Assembly (NCBI RefSeq): GCF_003100395.1
Contig: NZ_CP029210.1
Span: forward strand, 372,001-436,000
Reading direction: 5' to 3'
Source of the DNA: Aquabacterium olei
Lineage (GTDB): Bacteria; Pseudomonadota; Gammaproteobacteria; Burkholderiales; Burkholderiaceae_C
DNA: 64,000 nucleotides
This document shows positions 43,378 through 53,105 of the stretch, in pieces; within the stretch, counting starts at the first letter, position 1; every line of letters begins with the position of its first letter. The notes under the pieces are model-generated. The model worked only from the letters and a program-made list of their open reading frames with translations, made no database searches and was not told the DNA's origin. The position numbers and the translations under genes were made by a program.

Positions 43378-43477
43378 ACACTTTTTTCACGATGAGGCAT
43401 CGCCCGCGGCGGCCTCATTCAAGTTCGGGGCGGTGGCGTCCGACAACCCGGGGAGTGACCCTTTTCACATCCCCACC

Positions 43478-44509
43478 ATGTCCGACCTCGATCTCCGCCA
43501 CGCCAGCCAGCGCCTGAAGTACTACGCCAGCCTCGTCATGCTGTCGATCGGGCTGTCGTACGCGGCGGATGCCCACGCGGCCGAGGCCCACGGTGACGGT
43601 CATGCGGCCCAGGCGGTGCCCAAGGCGACTCCGGCCGCATCCGGCGCGGCCAGCAACGTCTCCATGACCGAGCTGCGCGACATGATCGATCAGAAGATCA
43701 ACGAGGTGCGCGCGCGGCGCGAAGGGCCGGCCGTGGTGCGCGTGCCCGTGCGCGGCGCCCGTGCCACGGCCAGCAAGGCGGCGCCCACCCGGGCCGGCTC
43801 GGGCGGCGGCAGCGTGGTCGACCCCCACGGCCACGAGGTGCACTGGGCCTATGGCGGCGCCACGGGCCCGGAGAGCTGGGGGCAGCTCAAGCCCGAGTAC
43901 CGCCAGTGCATGCTGGGCAAGCGCCAGAGCCCCATCGACATCCGCGACGGCATCCCGGTCGAGCTCGACCCGATCGCGTTCGACTACCGGCCCAGCGCCT
44001 TCCGGGTGACGGACAACGGCCACACGGTGCAAGTCAATGTGGATGCGGGCAACGGCATCACCGTGAGTGGTCGGCGCTATGAACTGCTGCAGTTCCATTT
44101 CCACCGGCCCAGCGAGGAGCGCATCAACGGCAGGCAGTTCGAGATGGTCGCGCACCTGGTGCACAAGGATTCGGAAGGGCGCCTGGCCGTGGTGGCCGTG
44201 CTGCTGGACGCCGGGCCCGCCAACCCGGTGGTGCAGCAGGTGTGGAACAACCTGCCGCTGGAAAAGCACCTGGAGCAGGCAGCGCAGCAGCCGCTGGACC
44301 TGAACGGCCTGCTGCCCGAGGCGCGGCAGTACTACACCTACATGGGTTCGCTGACCACGCCGCCATGCAGCGAGGGGGTGCTGTGGCTGGTGATGAAGCA
44401 ACCCGCCGGGGTTTCGCGCCAGCAGATCGGCGTGTTCAGCCGGCTTTACCCGATGAACGCCCGGCCGGTGCAGCCGGCGTCCGGCCGGCTCATCAAGGAC
44501 GGGCAGTGA
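43478..44509 (+). CDS. Alpha-type carbonic anhydrase with an extended N-terminus
   Basis: Periplasmic Zn enzyme interconverting CO2 and bicarbonate. Zinc ligands are His207, His209 (LLQFHFHRPSEE) and His226 (MVAHLVHK), with the bacterial-type 17-residue spacing. SPIDIRDG and the TTPPCSEGVLW motif are intact. A hydrophobic stretch ends in SYAADAHAAEAHG, a likely signal peptide after an unusual 14-residue leader. About 90 extra residues precede the catalytic domain: an Ala-rich part, a helix (MTELRDMIDQKINEVRARRE) and a basic linker. The ATG at 43478 is used; the longer open frame runs into rnpB. It ends 3 bp from the convergent ruvC. Confidence 0.93.
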   Translation: MSDLDLRHASQRLKYYASLVMLSIGLSYAADAHAAEAHGDGHAAQAVPKATPAASGAASNVSMTELRDMIDQKINEVRARREGPAVVRVPVRGARATASKAAPTRAGSGGGSVVDPHGHEVHWAYGGATGPESWGQLKPEYRQCMLGKRQSPIDIRDGIPVELDPIAFDYRPSAFRVTDNGHTVQVNVDAGNGITVSGRRYELLQFHFHRPSEERINGRQFEMVAHLVHKDSEGRLAVVAVLLDAGPANPVVQQVWNNLPLEKHLEQAAQQPLDLNGLLPEARQYYTYMGSLTTPPCSEGVLWLVMKQPAGVSRQQIGVFSRLYPMNARPVQPASGRLIKDGQ

Positions 44510-44512
44510 GCC

Positions 44513-45073
44513 TCAGTACACGCGCCCGCCCTTGATCTGGGCGTGCGTGCGGCGGCTGAGGTCCGTCATGCGGGCCATCTGCGCCATGGCGTGGCCTGCG
44601 TGTGCGTGGCAGATGGCCAGGCCCAGCGCGTCGGCGGCGTCGTTGTGCGGCTCGCGCGGCAACTCCAGCAGCCGCATCACCATGTGCCGGATCTGGGCCT
44701 TGGCTGCATGCCCGTGGCCCACCACCGCTTTCTTCATCTGCAGTGCGGTGTATTCCGACACCTGGGGTGAGGTGGTGAACGACAGCAGCCCCGCGATGGC
44801 GGCGCCGCGGGCCTGCCCCAGCAGCAGCGTGGACTGCGGGTTGACGTTCACGAAGACGATCTCCACCGAGGCGTCGGTCGGCTCATAGCGCGCGACCACC
44901 TCCCGCACGCCCTCGAAGATCAGGCGCAGGCGGTTGGGGAGGTCGCCCTGGGCCGCTTCCTTGGTCCGGATGGTGCCGCTGGCCAGGTAGCGCAGCCGCG
45001 GGCCATCGGTCTCGATCACACCGAAGCCGGTCGTCTGCAGGCCGGGGTCGATGCCCAGGATGCGCCGGCTCAT
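44513..45073 (-). CDS. ruvC: Holliday junction resolvase RuvC
   Basis: Cleaves Holliday junctions with RuvAB. The first acidic residue is Asp9 ([15 protein letters not shown]), followed by [19 protein letters not shown] and the late [15 protein letters not shown] acidic pair. It has 186 residues from the ATG at 45073, which has GGAGG five bases upstream. ruvA and ruvB are not adjacent on either side. Confidence 0.95.
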   Translation of the reverse strand: MSRRILGIDPGLQTTGFGVIETDGPRLRYLASGTIRTKEAAQGDLPNRLRLIFEGVREVVARYEPTDASVEIVFVNVNPQSTLLLGQARGAAIAGLLSFTTSPQVSEYTALQMKKAVVGHGHAAKAQIRHMVMRLLELPREPHNDAADALGLAICHAHAGHAMAQMARMTDLSRRTHAQIKGGRVY

Positions 45074-45226
45074 CGGGCCTCCGCCCGCGGTTGTCCGGCG
45101 TGGGGGACGGCGGGGCGCGCTGCGCCTAAACAACAAGAAGAGTCTCGGATTTCGGTCTTTTGCACTTCTCGGCTCGTGAAATCGTTCCTTACACTCCAGC
45201 GAAGTCTTGCAGTGTCGAGGATGGTG

Positions 45227-45808
45227 ATGTGGGTGGACAAGGCGCGAAGCCGGGCGGGCAGGCGCGCATGCGGCGGGCCGACGGCGTGCCGTGGTTTCAC
45301 GGTCATCGAACTGATGGTGGTGCTGACGGTGTCCGTCATTCTGATGGCCGTGGCGGCGCCGGCGTTCCAGCCGATCGTACAGGCCAATCGCACGCTCACT
45401 GAAATGAACACGCTCACCGCTTCGATGCGCGTGGCGCGGGCCGAGGCCTTGCGTCAGGGGTTGCCCGTCACCTTGTGCGCGTCCACGAACGGCACGTCAT
45501 GCTCGGGGGCCAACACCTGGCAAGGCGGCTGGATCCTCTTTGTCGACCAGGATGCCAACCGCGCGGTCGACACCGGGGACCGCATCGTGCGCGTGCAACC
45601 CGGCTTTTCGGGCGGCGATGTCGTCAGCGCAAGCAACACCACCTCAGGCGTCACCTTCAGCCGCGACGGCTTTGCGTTCAACCTGGGCGCGGCCGTGACC
45701 TGGACGATCCGCACCACCCCCGTGAGCAACGCGGCGACGCGCTGTGTCGTCCTCAACCGCGTGGGGCGCGTGCAGGAGCGCGCGTATGACGGGAGCGCGT
45801 GCACATGA
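45227..45808 (+). CDS. fimT: GspH/FimT-family minor pseudopilin
   Basis: Type IV pilus minor pilin-like protein. A class III signal is present: a basic, Cys-containing leader ending CRG, cleaved before [20 protein letters not shown] with Glu at +5. The remainder has a GspH-type C-terminal domain. The ATG at 45227 has GAGG seven bases upstream; a GTG at 45176 would extend the leader. It is first of six overlapping or abutting pilus genes, and its stop overlaps pilV as ATGA. Confidence 0.9.
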   Translation: MWVDKARSRAGRRACGGPTACRGFTVIELMVVLTVSVILMAVAAPAFQPIVQANRTLTEMNTLTASMRVARAEALRQGLPVTLCASTNGTSCSGANTWQGGWILFVDQDANRAVDTGDRIVRVQPGFSGGDVVSASNTTSGVTFSRDGFAFNLGAAVTWTIRTTPVSNAATRCVVLNRVGRVQERAYDGSACT

Positions 45809-46377
45809 ACGCGGCCTGCCGTGTCGGGTCCACGCGTCGCCGGCAGGCGGGTTATGCGCTGCTCGAGGCCGCGGTCGCGCTGCTGGTGCTGGGCCTGGGG
45901 CTGCTGGGTGTGGCCAAGACCCAGGCCCTGGTCCTGAAGAGCACATATTCGTCCGGACAGCGCTCGCTGGTGTCGCTGTCGGCCGCCAGCCTGGCCGCGG
46001 CCATGGAGGGCAATCCGGCCTACTGGCGTGGGCTGGCCCGGGGCCGCACCACCGCGCTGACCGTGAGCGTCACGCCGGCCAGCGGTGGCGGGGTGACCCT
46101 GTCGCAGAACGAGCTGACTGCCGCAAACCGGGATTGCTCGACCGCCACGTGCTCGAGCACCGAACTGGCCGCCTACGACCTCAAGGCCTGGGCCGCCAAC
46201 CTGCAGTCCCAATTGGGCGATGCCCTGATCGGCGTGACCCTGGTGTTGCAGCCACCGGACGGGGCCAGCGCCGTCAACGCCGCGCTGACCATCCAGTGGC
46301 GCGAGAACATTCCCGCCATCCAGGGCGGCACGGCCGGCACGTCCAACCAGAGCCTGACCCACTACGTCCAGCCATGA
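45805..46377 (+). CDS. pilV: Type IV pilus minor pilin PilV
   Basis: The prepilin leader ends RRRQAG, followed by YALLEAAVALLVLGLGLLGVAKTQAL, the PilV-type hydrophobic helix with Glu at +5. The C-terminal half is Ser/Thr/Ala-rich. ATGA overlaps exist at both ends (fimT stop and pilW start), indicating translational coupling. It likely forms part of the pilus priming complex with PilW, PilX, PilY1 and PilE. Confidence 0.9.
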   Translation: MNAACRVGSTRRRQAGYALLEAAVALLVLGLGLLGVAKTQALVLKSTYSSGQRSLVSLSAASLAAAMEGNPAYWRGLARGRTTALTVSVTPASGGGVTLSQNELTAANRDCSTATCSSTELAAYDLKAWAANLQSQLGDALIGVTLVLQPPDGASAVNAALTIQWRENIPAIQGGTAGTSNQSLTHYVQP

Positions 46378-47102
46378 TGCGCCGTCGCCCCCCTGCTTGC
46401 CACCGGCAGGCCGGCTTCACGCTGGTCGAGCTGATGGTCGCCGTGGCCATCGGCCTGCTGGTGGTCGCCAGCGCCATCGGCGTCTTCATCAACATGAAAG
46501 CGACCTATCTGGCGCAGGACACCCAGTCGCAACTGCAGGACGCGCAGCGCATGGCGGTGCAGATGATCCGCACCACGGTGCAGGCGGCGGGCTACCACGT
46601 GAATCCGGCGCGCAACGCCCGGATCGATGCCCTGCCTGCCCGGACGGCCACGGCCAGCGTGCCCAGGTTCTCGGCAGGCCAGGCCGTGTCGGCCAAGGCG
46701 GGCACCGGCACCACGGGCGACACGCTCTACGTGCGCTTTCAGACCTTGTCGGGGGACGGCATCTTCAACTGCAAGGGCGACACCAACCAGGGCACGGCGG
46801 GCACCGCCCGGCTCTACCTCAATGCGCTGAGCGTCAACGCGAGCAACGAACTGGTGTGCGAGGTCGATGACGGCGAGGCGGCCCAGCCCATCCTGGCCAA
46901 CGTCAGCCGGCTGGCGGTGTCCTTCGGGGTGCATGAGACGGCCACCACGTTCGACACCGACCGCAATGTCAGCCGCTACAAGACGGCCGCCCAGATGAGT
47001 GACGACGAGTGGAGCCGCGTGCTGACTGTGCGCATCGAACTGACCTTCGTGAATGGACAGCGCACCTGGCAGCAGGTGATCAACCTGGCCAACTACATAT
47101 GA
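46374..47102 (+). CDS. pilW: Type IV pilus minor pilin PilW
   Basis: 242 residues. The prepilin motif is CHRQAG followed by [20 protein letters not shown]. The large C-terminal globular domain has the PilW-type start TYLAQDTQSQLQDAQRMAVQ and two cysteines (IFNCKGDTN, ELVCEVDDG) that may form a disulfide. ATG codons at 46374 and 46377 are tandem; the first overlaps the pilV stop. The stop overlaps the pilX start. Confidence 0.92.
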   Translation: MMRRRPPACHRQAGFTLVELMVAVAIGLLVVASAIGVFINMKATYLAQDTQSQLQDAQRMAVQMIRTTVQAAGYHVNPARNARIDALPARTATASVPRFSAGQAVSAKAGTGTTGDTLYVRFQTLSGDGIFNCKGDTNQGTAGTARLYLNALSVNASNELVCEVDDGEAAQPILANVSRLAVSFGVHETATTFDTDRNVSRYKTAAQMSDDEWSRVLTVRIELTFVNGQRTWQQVINLANYI

Positions 47103-47713
47103 GCGAGATCGACGACCGAAACTGCCGGGCGCCATCCGGGTTGCGCGCACAACGCGGTGCCGCCCTGGTGACAGCGCTGTTGTTGCTGCTCGTGATGACC
47201 GTGCTGAGCGTGACGCTGTTCCGCAAGGTGGTCGGCGAGGAGCGCATTGCGGGGGACGTGCGCGAGCACCAGCGCGCCTACGCGGCCGCCCAGACCTCGC
47301 TGCAGTTTGCCGAGAACTGGTTGAGCACGGTCTACACCGGCAACCTGAACACCTGCGCGGCCGGCACGACGGCGGTGACGTCGGTCAGCCTGGTCAAGGT
47401 CTGTGACGCACCGCTGTACGGCAGCGCCAGCACGACGAGCGCCCAGCGTGCCATCGTGACCGAGCCCACCAGCTGGCCGACTCGCTTCACCTACCAGCCC
47501 GCCGGCATGGCCGTGGGCTCGTCGGACACCAGCGTCCAGCGTCACGCCCAGCTGCCCGGCTTCCACATCACCTCGCTCGGGCTCGGGCCCGATGGCCGCA
47601 CACCGTTCTATCAGGTCACCAGCTACGGCATCGGCGGCAACGGCACGTCGGTGTCGGTGGTGCAGTCCACATACGCCCTCACCGCGCAGGTGACGGCGCT
47701 CGACAATCCCTGA
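47099..47713 (+). CDS. pilX: Type IV pilus minor pilin/assembly protein PilX
   Basis: 204 residues. The N-terminal RAQRGAALVTALLLLLVMTV is the typical PilX leader junction and hydrophobic helix, which lacks the standard GFTLIE pilin signature. HQRAYAAAQTSLQFAENWL is the conserved helix following the membrane part. A short Cys-containing loop (NTCAAGTT ... KVCDAP) may be disulfide-bonded. It starts within the pilW stop (ATGA) and pilY1 follows 9 bp after its stop. Confidence 0.9.
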   Translation: MSEIDDRNCRAPSGLRAQRGAALVTALLLLLVMTVLSVTLFRKVVGEERIAGDVREHQRAYAAAQTSLQFAENWLSTVYTGNLNTCAAGTTAVTSVSLVKVCDAPLYGSASTTSAQRAIVTEPTSWPTRFTYQPAGMAVGSSDTSVQRHAQLPGFHITSLGLGPDGRTPFYQVTSYGIGGNGTSVSVVQSTYALTAQVTALDNP

Positions 47714-47722
47714 GGCTCCTTC

Positions 47723-50700
47723 ATGGCATGGCACCCTTCCGCGCTTCGACCCGTTGCCTTGTGCATCGCGGCCCTGTGGCCGCTGGCAGCCAACACGCAG
47801 TTGGTGATCAGTGACACGCTGACGGGGGCCACCTCGGCCTACCTCTGGCGCAGCCTCGGTGGGGCGTGTCTTACGGCCGGCACCTATGCCAGCGGCAGCA
47901 CCCGCATCCCGGGCTGCAACGGCCACCCCTCCTACAGCGGGACCGTGCAGGTCGGCGGCGTGGCCGGCCGACTGCCAGACCCGGTGGGGCAAGGCGCGCT
48001 GCGGCTGACCAACGGCGACACCGTGCGGGACGGGCGCAACAGCGCCGACCAGACTGGTTCGGTGGTGTCGGACTTCACCTTTCCGTCGTCGCAGGGCCTG
48101 CAGGTGACCTTCACGAGTGTGACCTATGGCGGCAACGGCTATGGCGGCACCACCACCACGCCGGGTCCCGGGGCCGACGGGCTGGCCTTCTTCCTGATGG
48201 ATGGCTCGCGCCCGGCCAGCGACGGCGAGGGGGCGTATGGCGGCTCGCTGGGCTACAGCTGCTCCAATAACAAGTACAACGCAGACGGGGTGCGGGGTGG
48301 CTACATCGGGCTGGGCATCGACGAGTTCGGCAACTTCTCGAATCCGGATGACACCTCTGCTTCGGGCCCGGGCTTTCGGCCCCGATCCATTGTGCTGCGT
48401 GGTGGCGGGAGCATCACGTGGGGCTGGCTGAATGCGTCGTACTCGGCCTACTACCCGTCATGGCTGAGTGCCGACGAGCGCTCCGAGGCGGTACGCAACA
48501 CCTGCAAGTCGGGCAAGCTGTGGGATTACGACCGGCGCTCCTGGTGGGGCGGGCGGTTGGCGCCGGCCGAAACAACCCAGCCTGTGCTCACCTACCCCCA
48601 CATCGCGCGGTCGGATCTGCCCAGCACCCAGCCCATCGCGAACCAGCAGGTCGTCAGCCTGCCGACGCGTGGCAACGCCATCCCGATCACCTACTCACTG
48701 AAGATCACGCAGAACGGTCGGCTGAGCCTGTCCTACAGCTACAACGGCGGCGCGCCGACGCCCGTGCTGACCGACCAGGCCATCACGGCATCGAACGGCC
48801 CCTTGCCATCGACCTTTCGCTTCGGTTTCAGCGCCTCGACGGGCGGTGGCAGCAACGTCCACGAAATCACCTGCTTCAAGGCCGAGCAGATGGCCACCTC
48901 CAGCAGCTCGGCCGGCGTGAACGCTCAGCAGGCTTCGCGCGTGCAGGCGGGCACCCAGGTCTACCTGGCCTACTACCACGCCACCAACAACTGGGGGCAG
49001 CTGACGGCCAACAGCCTGCTGTATGACAGCACCACGGACAGCATCAGCCTGGCCACCACCGCCAACTGGGATGCCCATTGCGTGCTCACCGGCGGCACGT
49101 GCCAGGCCACGGGCGGCACCACGGTGACAGCTCAGGGGCCATCCAGCCGTGCGCTGCTGACCTGGAACGGCACGCAAGGCATCCCCTTCCAGTGGACCAA
49201 CCTGACCACCGCCCAGCGCACCGCCCTGACGGCCGGTGATGCCACGGCCACGTCGTCGCGTCTCAGCTACCTGCGCGGTGACCGCAGCCAGGAGATCACC
49301 GCGTCGGGCACCGGCACCTTCCGCACGCGCACCGGCGTGCTGGGCGACATCCAGAACGCCAGCCCGACCTGGGTGGGGCCGCCGACCACGAACTACCCGG
49401 ACACCTGGCGTGACCGGCTCACCGGCACCCAGGGGGTGGAGGCCAACTACAGCACCTTCCAGAGCACGTACGCCACCCGCCCGCATGTGGTCTACGCGGG
49501 CTCGAACGATGGCTGGCTGCATGGCTTCCGGGCTGGCGCGAACGATGCCGCGGGCAACTTCTCGACCGCCACCACCGCCAACGACGGGCGCGAGGTGCTG
49601 GGCTACATGCCGGCCCAGGTGCTCAACACCATCCACTCGACGACCGCCTCGCTGAGCTACGCCTCGCCCAGCTACATCGACAACGCCTATGTCGACGCCA
49701 CGCCCGGTACCGGTGAGATCTTCTACAAGGGCGCCTGGCGTACCTGGCTGGTGGGCGGGCTGGGCGGCGGCGGCAACGCCACGGGGCAGATTGCCAGCCG
49801 CACGGCCACCGGCACCGGCACCATCTATGCGCTGGACGTGACCAACCCGGCGAACTTCTCGGAAGCGAACGCCGCCAGCCTCGTGATCGGGGAGTGGACT
49901 TCGGCCAACCTCACCTGCGCCAACGTGGCCACGGGCTGCGGCAACAACCTCGGCAATACGTATGGCACGCCCATCATCCGCCGTTTGCACAACGGCGAGT
50001 GGGCGCTCATCTTCGGCAATGGCCGCAACAGCGCCAACGGCGTGGCCGGCATCTTCGTCGTGACGTTCAACGCCACGTCGGGAGCACCCACCGTGCGCTT
50101 TCTCAGCACCGGCTACGGGCCCTCACGTGACCCGCAGGGCGCCAGTGGCAAGAACGGCATCGCCTTCGTGTCCTCGGCCGACCTGGATGGCGACCGCATC
50201 ACCGACTACATCTACGCTGGCGACGTGTTTGGATATGTGTGGCGCTTCGACCTGACCAGCAGCACGGCCTCGGACTGGGCCGCGCGCAGCACCCCGGTGT
50301 TCTCCACCGGCGGACTGCCCATCACCACGCGGGTCAACGTGTCGTCCGCGCTGTCGACCACCGGTGCGCCGCGCGTGATCCTCAACCTGGGCACGGGCCA
50401 GGTCTTCCCGCAAACGGCCACCGCGGGCGCGACCCATGCCAGCGGCACGCAATACCTGTTCGGCGTGTGGGATGCCGACATGACCCGCTGGAACGACATT
50501 GGCACCACCGCACGGTACGCTGCGCTCACCGGCGCCACGGCCTACCCGACGGTGGCGGCCAGTGAACTGGTCACGCAGACCATCACCGCCGTCAGCGGCA
50601 CGAATGGCGAGGTGAACGGCTACCGGGCCGTGAGTCGTGCCGCCGTGTGCTGGCGTGGCAGCACCGTGTGCGGCAGCGAGGCCGCGTCCAACAACCACAT

Positions 50701-51103
50701 GGGCTGGCGCATGGCGCTGCCGGGCACGAACGAGCAGGTGGTGTTCAACCCGGTGATGTTCAACAGCCTGATGGTGGTCAACACGCTGATCCCGGCGGTG
50801 GATCAGCCCCTGAGCTGCACCACGACCGCGTCGGCCGGCTTCACCATGGCGGTGCAGGCCGACACCGGCGCGGCACCCGCCACGTCGTTCTTCAACGCGC
50901 TGGTTCCGAGCAGCGTGGCGGTGCCCACCAACACCGGCATCGGCGGGGTGGGGCTGAATGGCACGGGCTCGCCGAGCTTCGTCACCACCAAGGGCCGCAC
51001 GGTGCTCGTGCAGCAGAACAACCGCGGCACCGGCACGGCGGTCGAGGTCACGCCCTCGGCCTCGGGCAAGGGCAAGCGCGTCAACTGGATCCGCCTGCGC
51101 TGA
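47723..51103 (+). CDS. pilY1: PilY1-like pilus tip protein with an N-terminal L-type-lectin-like domain
   Basis: 1126-residue exported adhesin. The signal peptide is at about 1-24. Residues about 30-390 resemble an L-type (legume-like) lectin: GADGLAFFLMDGS near 150 and GGYIGLGIDEFGNFS near 192, with beta-rich flanks. The usual von Willebrand A domain and MIDAS of Pseudomonas PilY1 are not seen. The C-terminal PilY1 beta-propeller starts near 585 (VVYAGSNDGWLHGF) and carries the calcium-binding loop DLDGDRITD at 820-828. GAGG precedes the ATG. It is placed between pilX and pilE, so it is probably the pilus tip adhesin with glycan binding; the lectin call is from motif resemblance. Confidence 0.88.
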   Translation: MAWHPSALRPVALCIAALWPLAANTQLVISDTLTGATSAYLWRSLGGACLTAGTYASGSTRIPGCNGHPSYSGTVQVGGVAGRLPDPVGQGALRLTNGDTVRDGRNSADQTGSVVSDFTFPSSQGLQVTFTSVTYGGNGYGGTTTTPGPGADGLAFFLMDGSRPASDGEGAYGGSLGYSCSNNKYNADGVRGGYIGLGIDEFGNFSNPDDTSASGPGFRPRSIVLRGGGSITWGWLNASYSAYYPSWLSADERSEAVRNTCKSGKLWDYDRRSWWGGRLAPAETTQPVLTYPHIARSDLPSTQPIANQQVVSLPTRGNAIPITYSLKITQNGRLSLSYSYNGGAPTPVLTDQAITASNGPLPSTFRFGFSASTGGGSNVHEITCFKAEQMATSSSSAGVNAQQASRVQAGTQVYLAYYHATNNWGQLTANSLLYDSTTDSISLATTANWDAHCVLTGGTCQATGGTTVTAQGPSSRALLTWNGTQGIPFQWTNLTTAQRTALTAGDATATSSRLSYLRGDRSQEITASGTGTFRTRTGVLGDIQNASPTWVGPPTTNYPDTWRDRLTGTQGVEANYSTFQSTYATRPHVVYAGSNDGWLHGFRAGANDAAGNFSTATTANDGREVLGYMPAQVLNTIHSTTASLSYASPSYIDNAYVDATPGTGEIFYKGAWRTWLVGGLGGGGNATGQIASRTATGTGTIYALDVTNPANFSEANAASLVIGEWTSANLTCANVATGCGNNLGNTYGTPIIRRLHNGEWALIFGNGRNSANGVAGIFVVTFNATSGAPTVRFLSTGYGPSRDPQGASGKNGIAFVSSADLDGDRITDYIYAGDVFGYVWRFDLTSSTASDWAARSTPVFSTGGLPITTRVNVSSALSTTGAPRVILNLGTGQVFPQTATAGATHASGTQYLFGVWDADMTRWNDIGTTARYAALTGATAYPTVAASELVTQTITAVSGTNGEVNGYRAVSRAAVCWRGSTVCGSEAASNNHMGWRMALPGTNEQVVFNPVMFNSLMVVNTLIPAVDQPLSCTTTASAGFTMAVQADTGAAPATSFFNALVPSSVAVPTNTGIGGVGLNGTGSPSFVTTKGRTVLVQQNNRGTGTAVEVTPSASGKGKRVNWIRLR

Positions 51104-51130
51104 GCGCGGCAACCGAACAGAGGGCATTCC

Positions 51131-51544
51131 ATGGCCATCCGTCTTCACCGCCCGCGCGGCTTCACCCTGATCGAACTGATGGTGGCGGTGGCCATCGTCG
51201 GCATCCTGGCTGCGGTGGCCTACCCGAGCTACACCGACTACGTGCGCAAGTCCCGTCGGGCCGACGCGCGCAGCGCCTTGCTCGACATCGCAGCGCGGCA
51301 GGAGCGGCGCTTCAGTCAGATCAACAACTACAGCAGCAACCTGGCTGACTTCGGCTACACGGCGTCCTCGGTGACCGGCTACACCCTCGCCCTGTCCGGA
51401 GTCACGACCTCGGCCTTCACCGTCACGGCCACGCCGACCGGGGTGCAGGCGGGAGACGCGTGCGGCACCTTCGAGCTCAACGAAACGGGCCGCACCCGCA
51501 ACCTCGATGGCACCACGGTGATCACCGGCGTCGTCTGCTGGTGA
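51131..51544 (+). CDS. pilE: Type IV minor pilin PilE
   Basis: 137 residues. Leader [10 protein letters not shown] is cleaved before [20 protein letters not shown], with Glu at +5. The typical [20 protein letters not shown] continues the N-terminal helix, and two C-terminal cysteines ([10 protein letters not shown] and the penultimate VVCW) form the D-loop. It is the last gene of the fimT-to-pilE cluster, 27 bp after pilY1. Confidence 0.93.
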   Translation: MAIRLHRPRGFTLIELMVAVAIVGILAAVAYPSYTDYVRKSRRADARSALLDIAARQERRFSQINNYSSNLADFGYTASSVTGYTLALSGVTTSAFTVTATPTGVQAGDACGTFELNETGRTRNLDGTTVITGVVCW

Positions 51545-51685
51545 GTGAACGCAGCCAGGGGGATGCCCTCGCTCGCGCGATGCCCGGTGGCGTGCCGGCC
51601 TGGTGTACGCTGGGCGACTTCTGACGGCACCTCGGCTTTTCGGTAAAGCGGCGTGCCGTTCCGCTTTGGGAGCAGGGAGACGGCA

Positions 51686-53077
51686 ATGACCTTCATGGAC
51701 GACGCCACGGCAGGGGCCCTGCTGGCAGCCAGCGGGTTCCTGGTGGTCCTTGCCGGCAGCTTCGCTGTGGGCGATCGGCTGCGCCCCACCTGGGGTCTGA
51801 GGTGGTTTGCGCTGGCGATGGTGCTGACCTTGCTGCGCGCCGTCGGGTCCGCGTCGTCGCTGGCCGCCTGGCCCGAGTGGGCCACCGCGGCGGCCATGCT
51901 GGCCGCGCTCAACGTGTCGGCGCTGTACGTCGGGGTGCGCGCCTACATCGAGCAGCCGGTGCGTGGCCATGGGGTCTGGCTGGTCGGTGGGATGCTGGTC
52001 TGGTTCGGTCTGCGGTCCGGCTTCGAGTGGGTGGGGCTCGGGGCCACGGCGGGGCCCTGGGCCTCGGGGGTGATCTTCGCCTACCTCGCCTTCCTGTGCG
52101 TGCGCCGAATGCGTTCGTTTGCCGGGGGCGCCTACGTGCTGGCGGCGGTCGTCTTCATCCTGCACCCCGCGCTGGTGCTGGGCATCGGGCCCCTGGTGGT
52201 GGCGCCCGACATGAAGGGCCTGCGCGGCTGGGGCGTCATGGGCTCGGCCGTGGTCGGGCTGGGGCTGCTGATGGCAGCCATGGGCCGCCTGCGCATGGAG
52301 CTGGAGCGTGAAATCGCGCGGCGCTGTCAGGCCGAAGCCTCGCTGCGGGAAGCCAATGCTTCGCTCGAAGCGCGGGTCAAGGACCGCACTGCCGAGCTGG
52401 AAGAGCTGGTGAGCGACCTCGAGTCCTTCAATCACATGGTCTCGCACGACCTGCGGGGGCCGTTGGGCGGCATGAAGGGCCTCGCCGAGGTCTGCCAGCA
52501 GGGCCTGCAGTCCGGTGACCTCGTTCGGGTGGCGCGTTACCTCGGCGTCATGCAGCAGGAAGCCGATCGCCTCGGGCAGCTGGTGAGCCAGCTGCTGGAG
52601 CTGGCCAAAGTCACCCATGCGCAGCTCGAACGGCATGAAACCGAGCTGGGCGACGTGCTGGGCCGCGCGCTGGATGTTCTGCGGCTCAGCCACGGTGCCG
52701 ACGCGGTGGCCTGCGTGACCGCCACGCCGCTGCCGCGGGCCACCGTCGACCCGGTGCTGCTGCAGCAGGTCTTCGTGAACCTGATTGGCAATGCCATCAA
52801 GTTTGCCGGCCTCATGGCCCATCCGGAAGTGCGCGTGCGTTCGGACGAGGCCGCGGCCCAGATCGTCGTTGAGGTGCGCGACAACGGGCCGGGCTTTTCG
52901 CCGGAGCAGGCCAGAAGCCTGTTCCAGCCCTTCGTGCGCCTGCATGGCAAGGCAGTCGAGGGCAACGGCATCGGCCTGACCATCGTGCGCCGCATCGTCG
53001 AGCGACATGGCGGCACGGTGTGGGCAGAAGGCCAGGTGGGGGCAGGGGCCCGCTTCTTCTTCAGCCTGCCGGTGTGA
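51686..53077 (+). CDS. Membrane sensor histidine kinase
   Basis: 463 residues. The N-terminal part has about six to seven hydrophobic helices (to residue about 205), with no periplasmic sensor domain. A short coiled coil follows, then HisKA with the H-box NHMVSHDLRGPLGG (His254), and HATPase with N-box NLIGNAIKFAG, G1 VRDNGPGFS and G2 GIGLTIVRRIVERHGG. AGGGAGA lies seven bases before the ATG. No response regulator is adjacent. It follows pilE by about 140 bp and might monitor membrane or surface state; its partner is unknown. Confidence 0.92.
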   Translation: MTFMDDATAGALLAASGFLVVLAGSFAVGDRLRPTWGLRWFALAMVLTLLRAVGSASSLAAWPEWATAAAMLAALNVSALYVGVRAYIEQPVRGHGVWLVGGMLVWFGLRSGFEWVGLGATAGPWASGVIFAYLAFLCVRRMRSFAGGAYVLAAVVFILHPALVLGIGPLVVAPDMKGLRGWGVMGSAVVGLGLLMAAMGRLRMELEREIARRCQAEASLREANASLEARVKDRTAELEELVSDLESFNHMVSHDLRGPLGGMKGLAEVCQQGLQSGDLVRVARYLGVMQQEADRLGQLVSQLLELAKVTHAQLERHETELGDVLGRALDVLRLSHGADAVACVTATPLPRATVDPVLLQQVFVNLIGNAIKFAGLMAHPEVRVRSDEAAAQIVVEVRDNGPGFSPEQARSLFQPFVRLHGKAVEGNGIGLTIVRRIVERHGGTVWAEGQVGAGARFFFSLPV

Positions 53078-53105
53078 GCGCGGCAGGGCCGTACGCCCCA
53101 TGAAA

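Noticed and set aside
43244..43477. Open frame upstream of the carbonic anhydrase
   Set aside because: It lies inside rnpB and its terminator; the ATG at 43478 is the credible start.
50123..53101. Long minus-strand open frame opposite pilY1, pilE and the kinase
   Set aside because: Antisense shadow of three real genes; low-complexity Arg/His/Gly composition.
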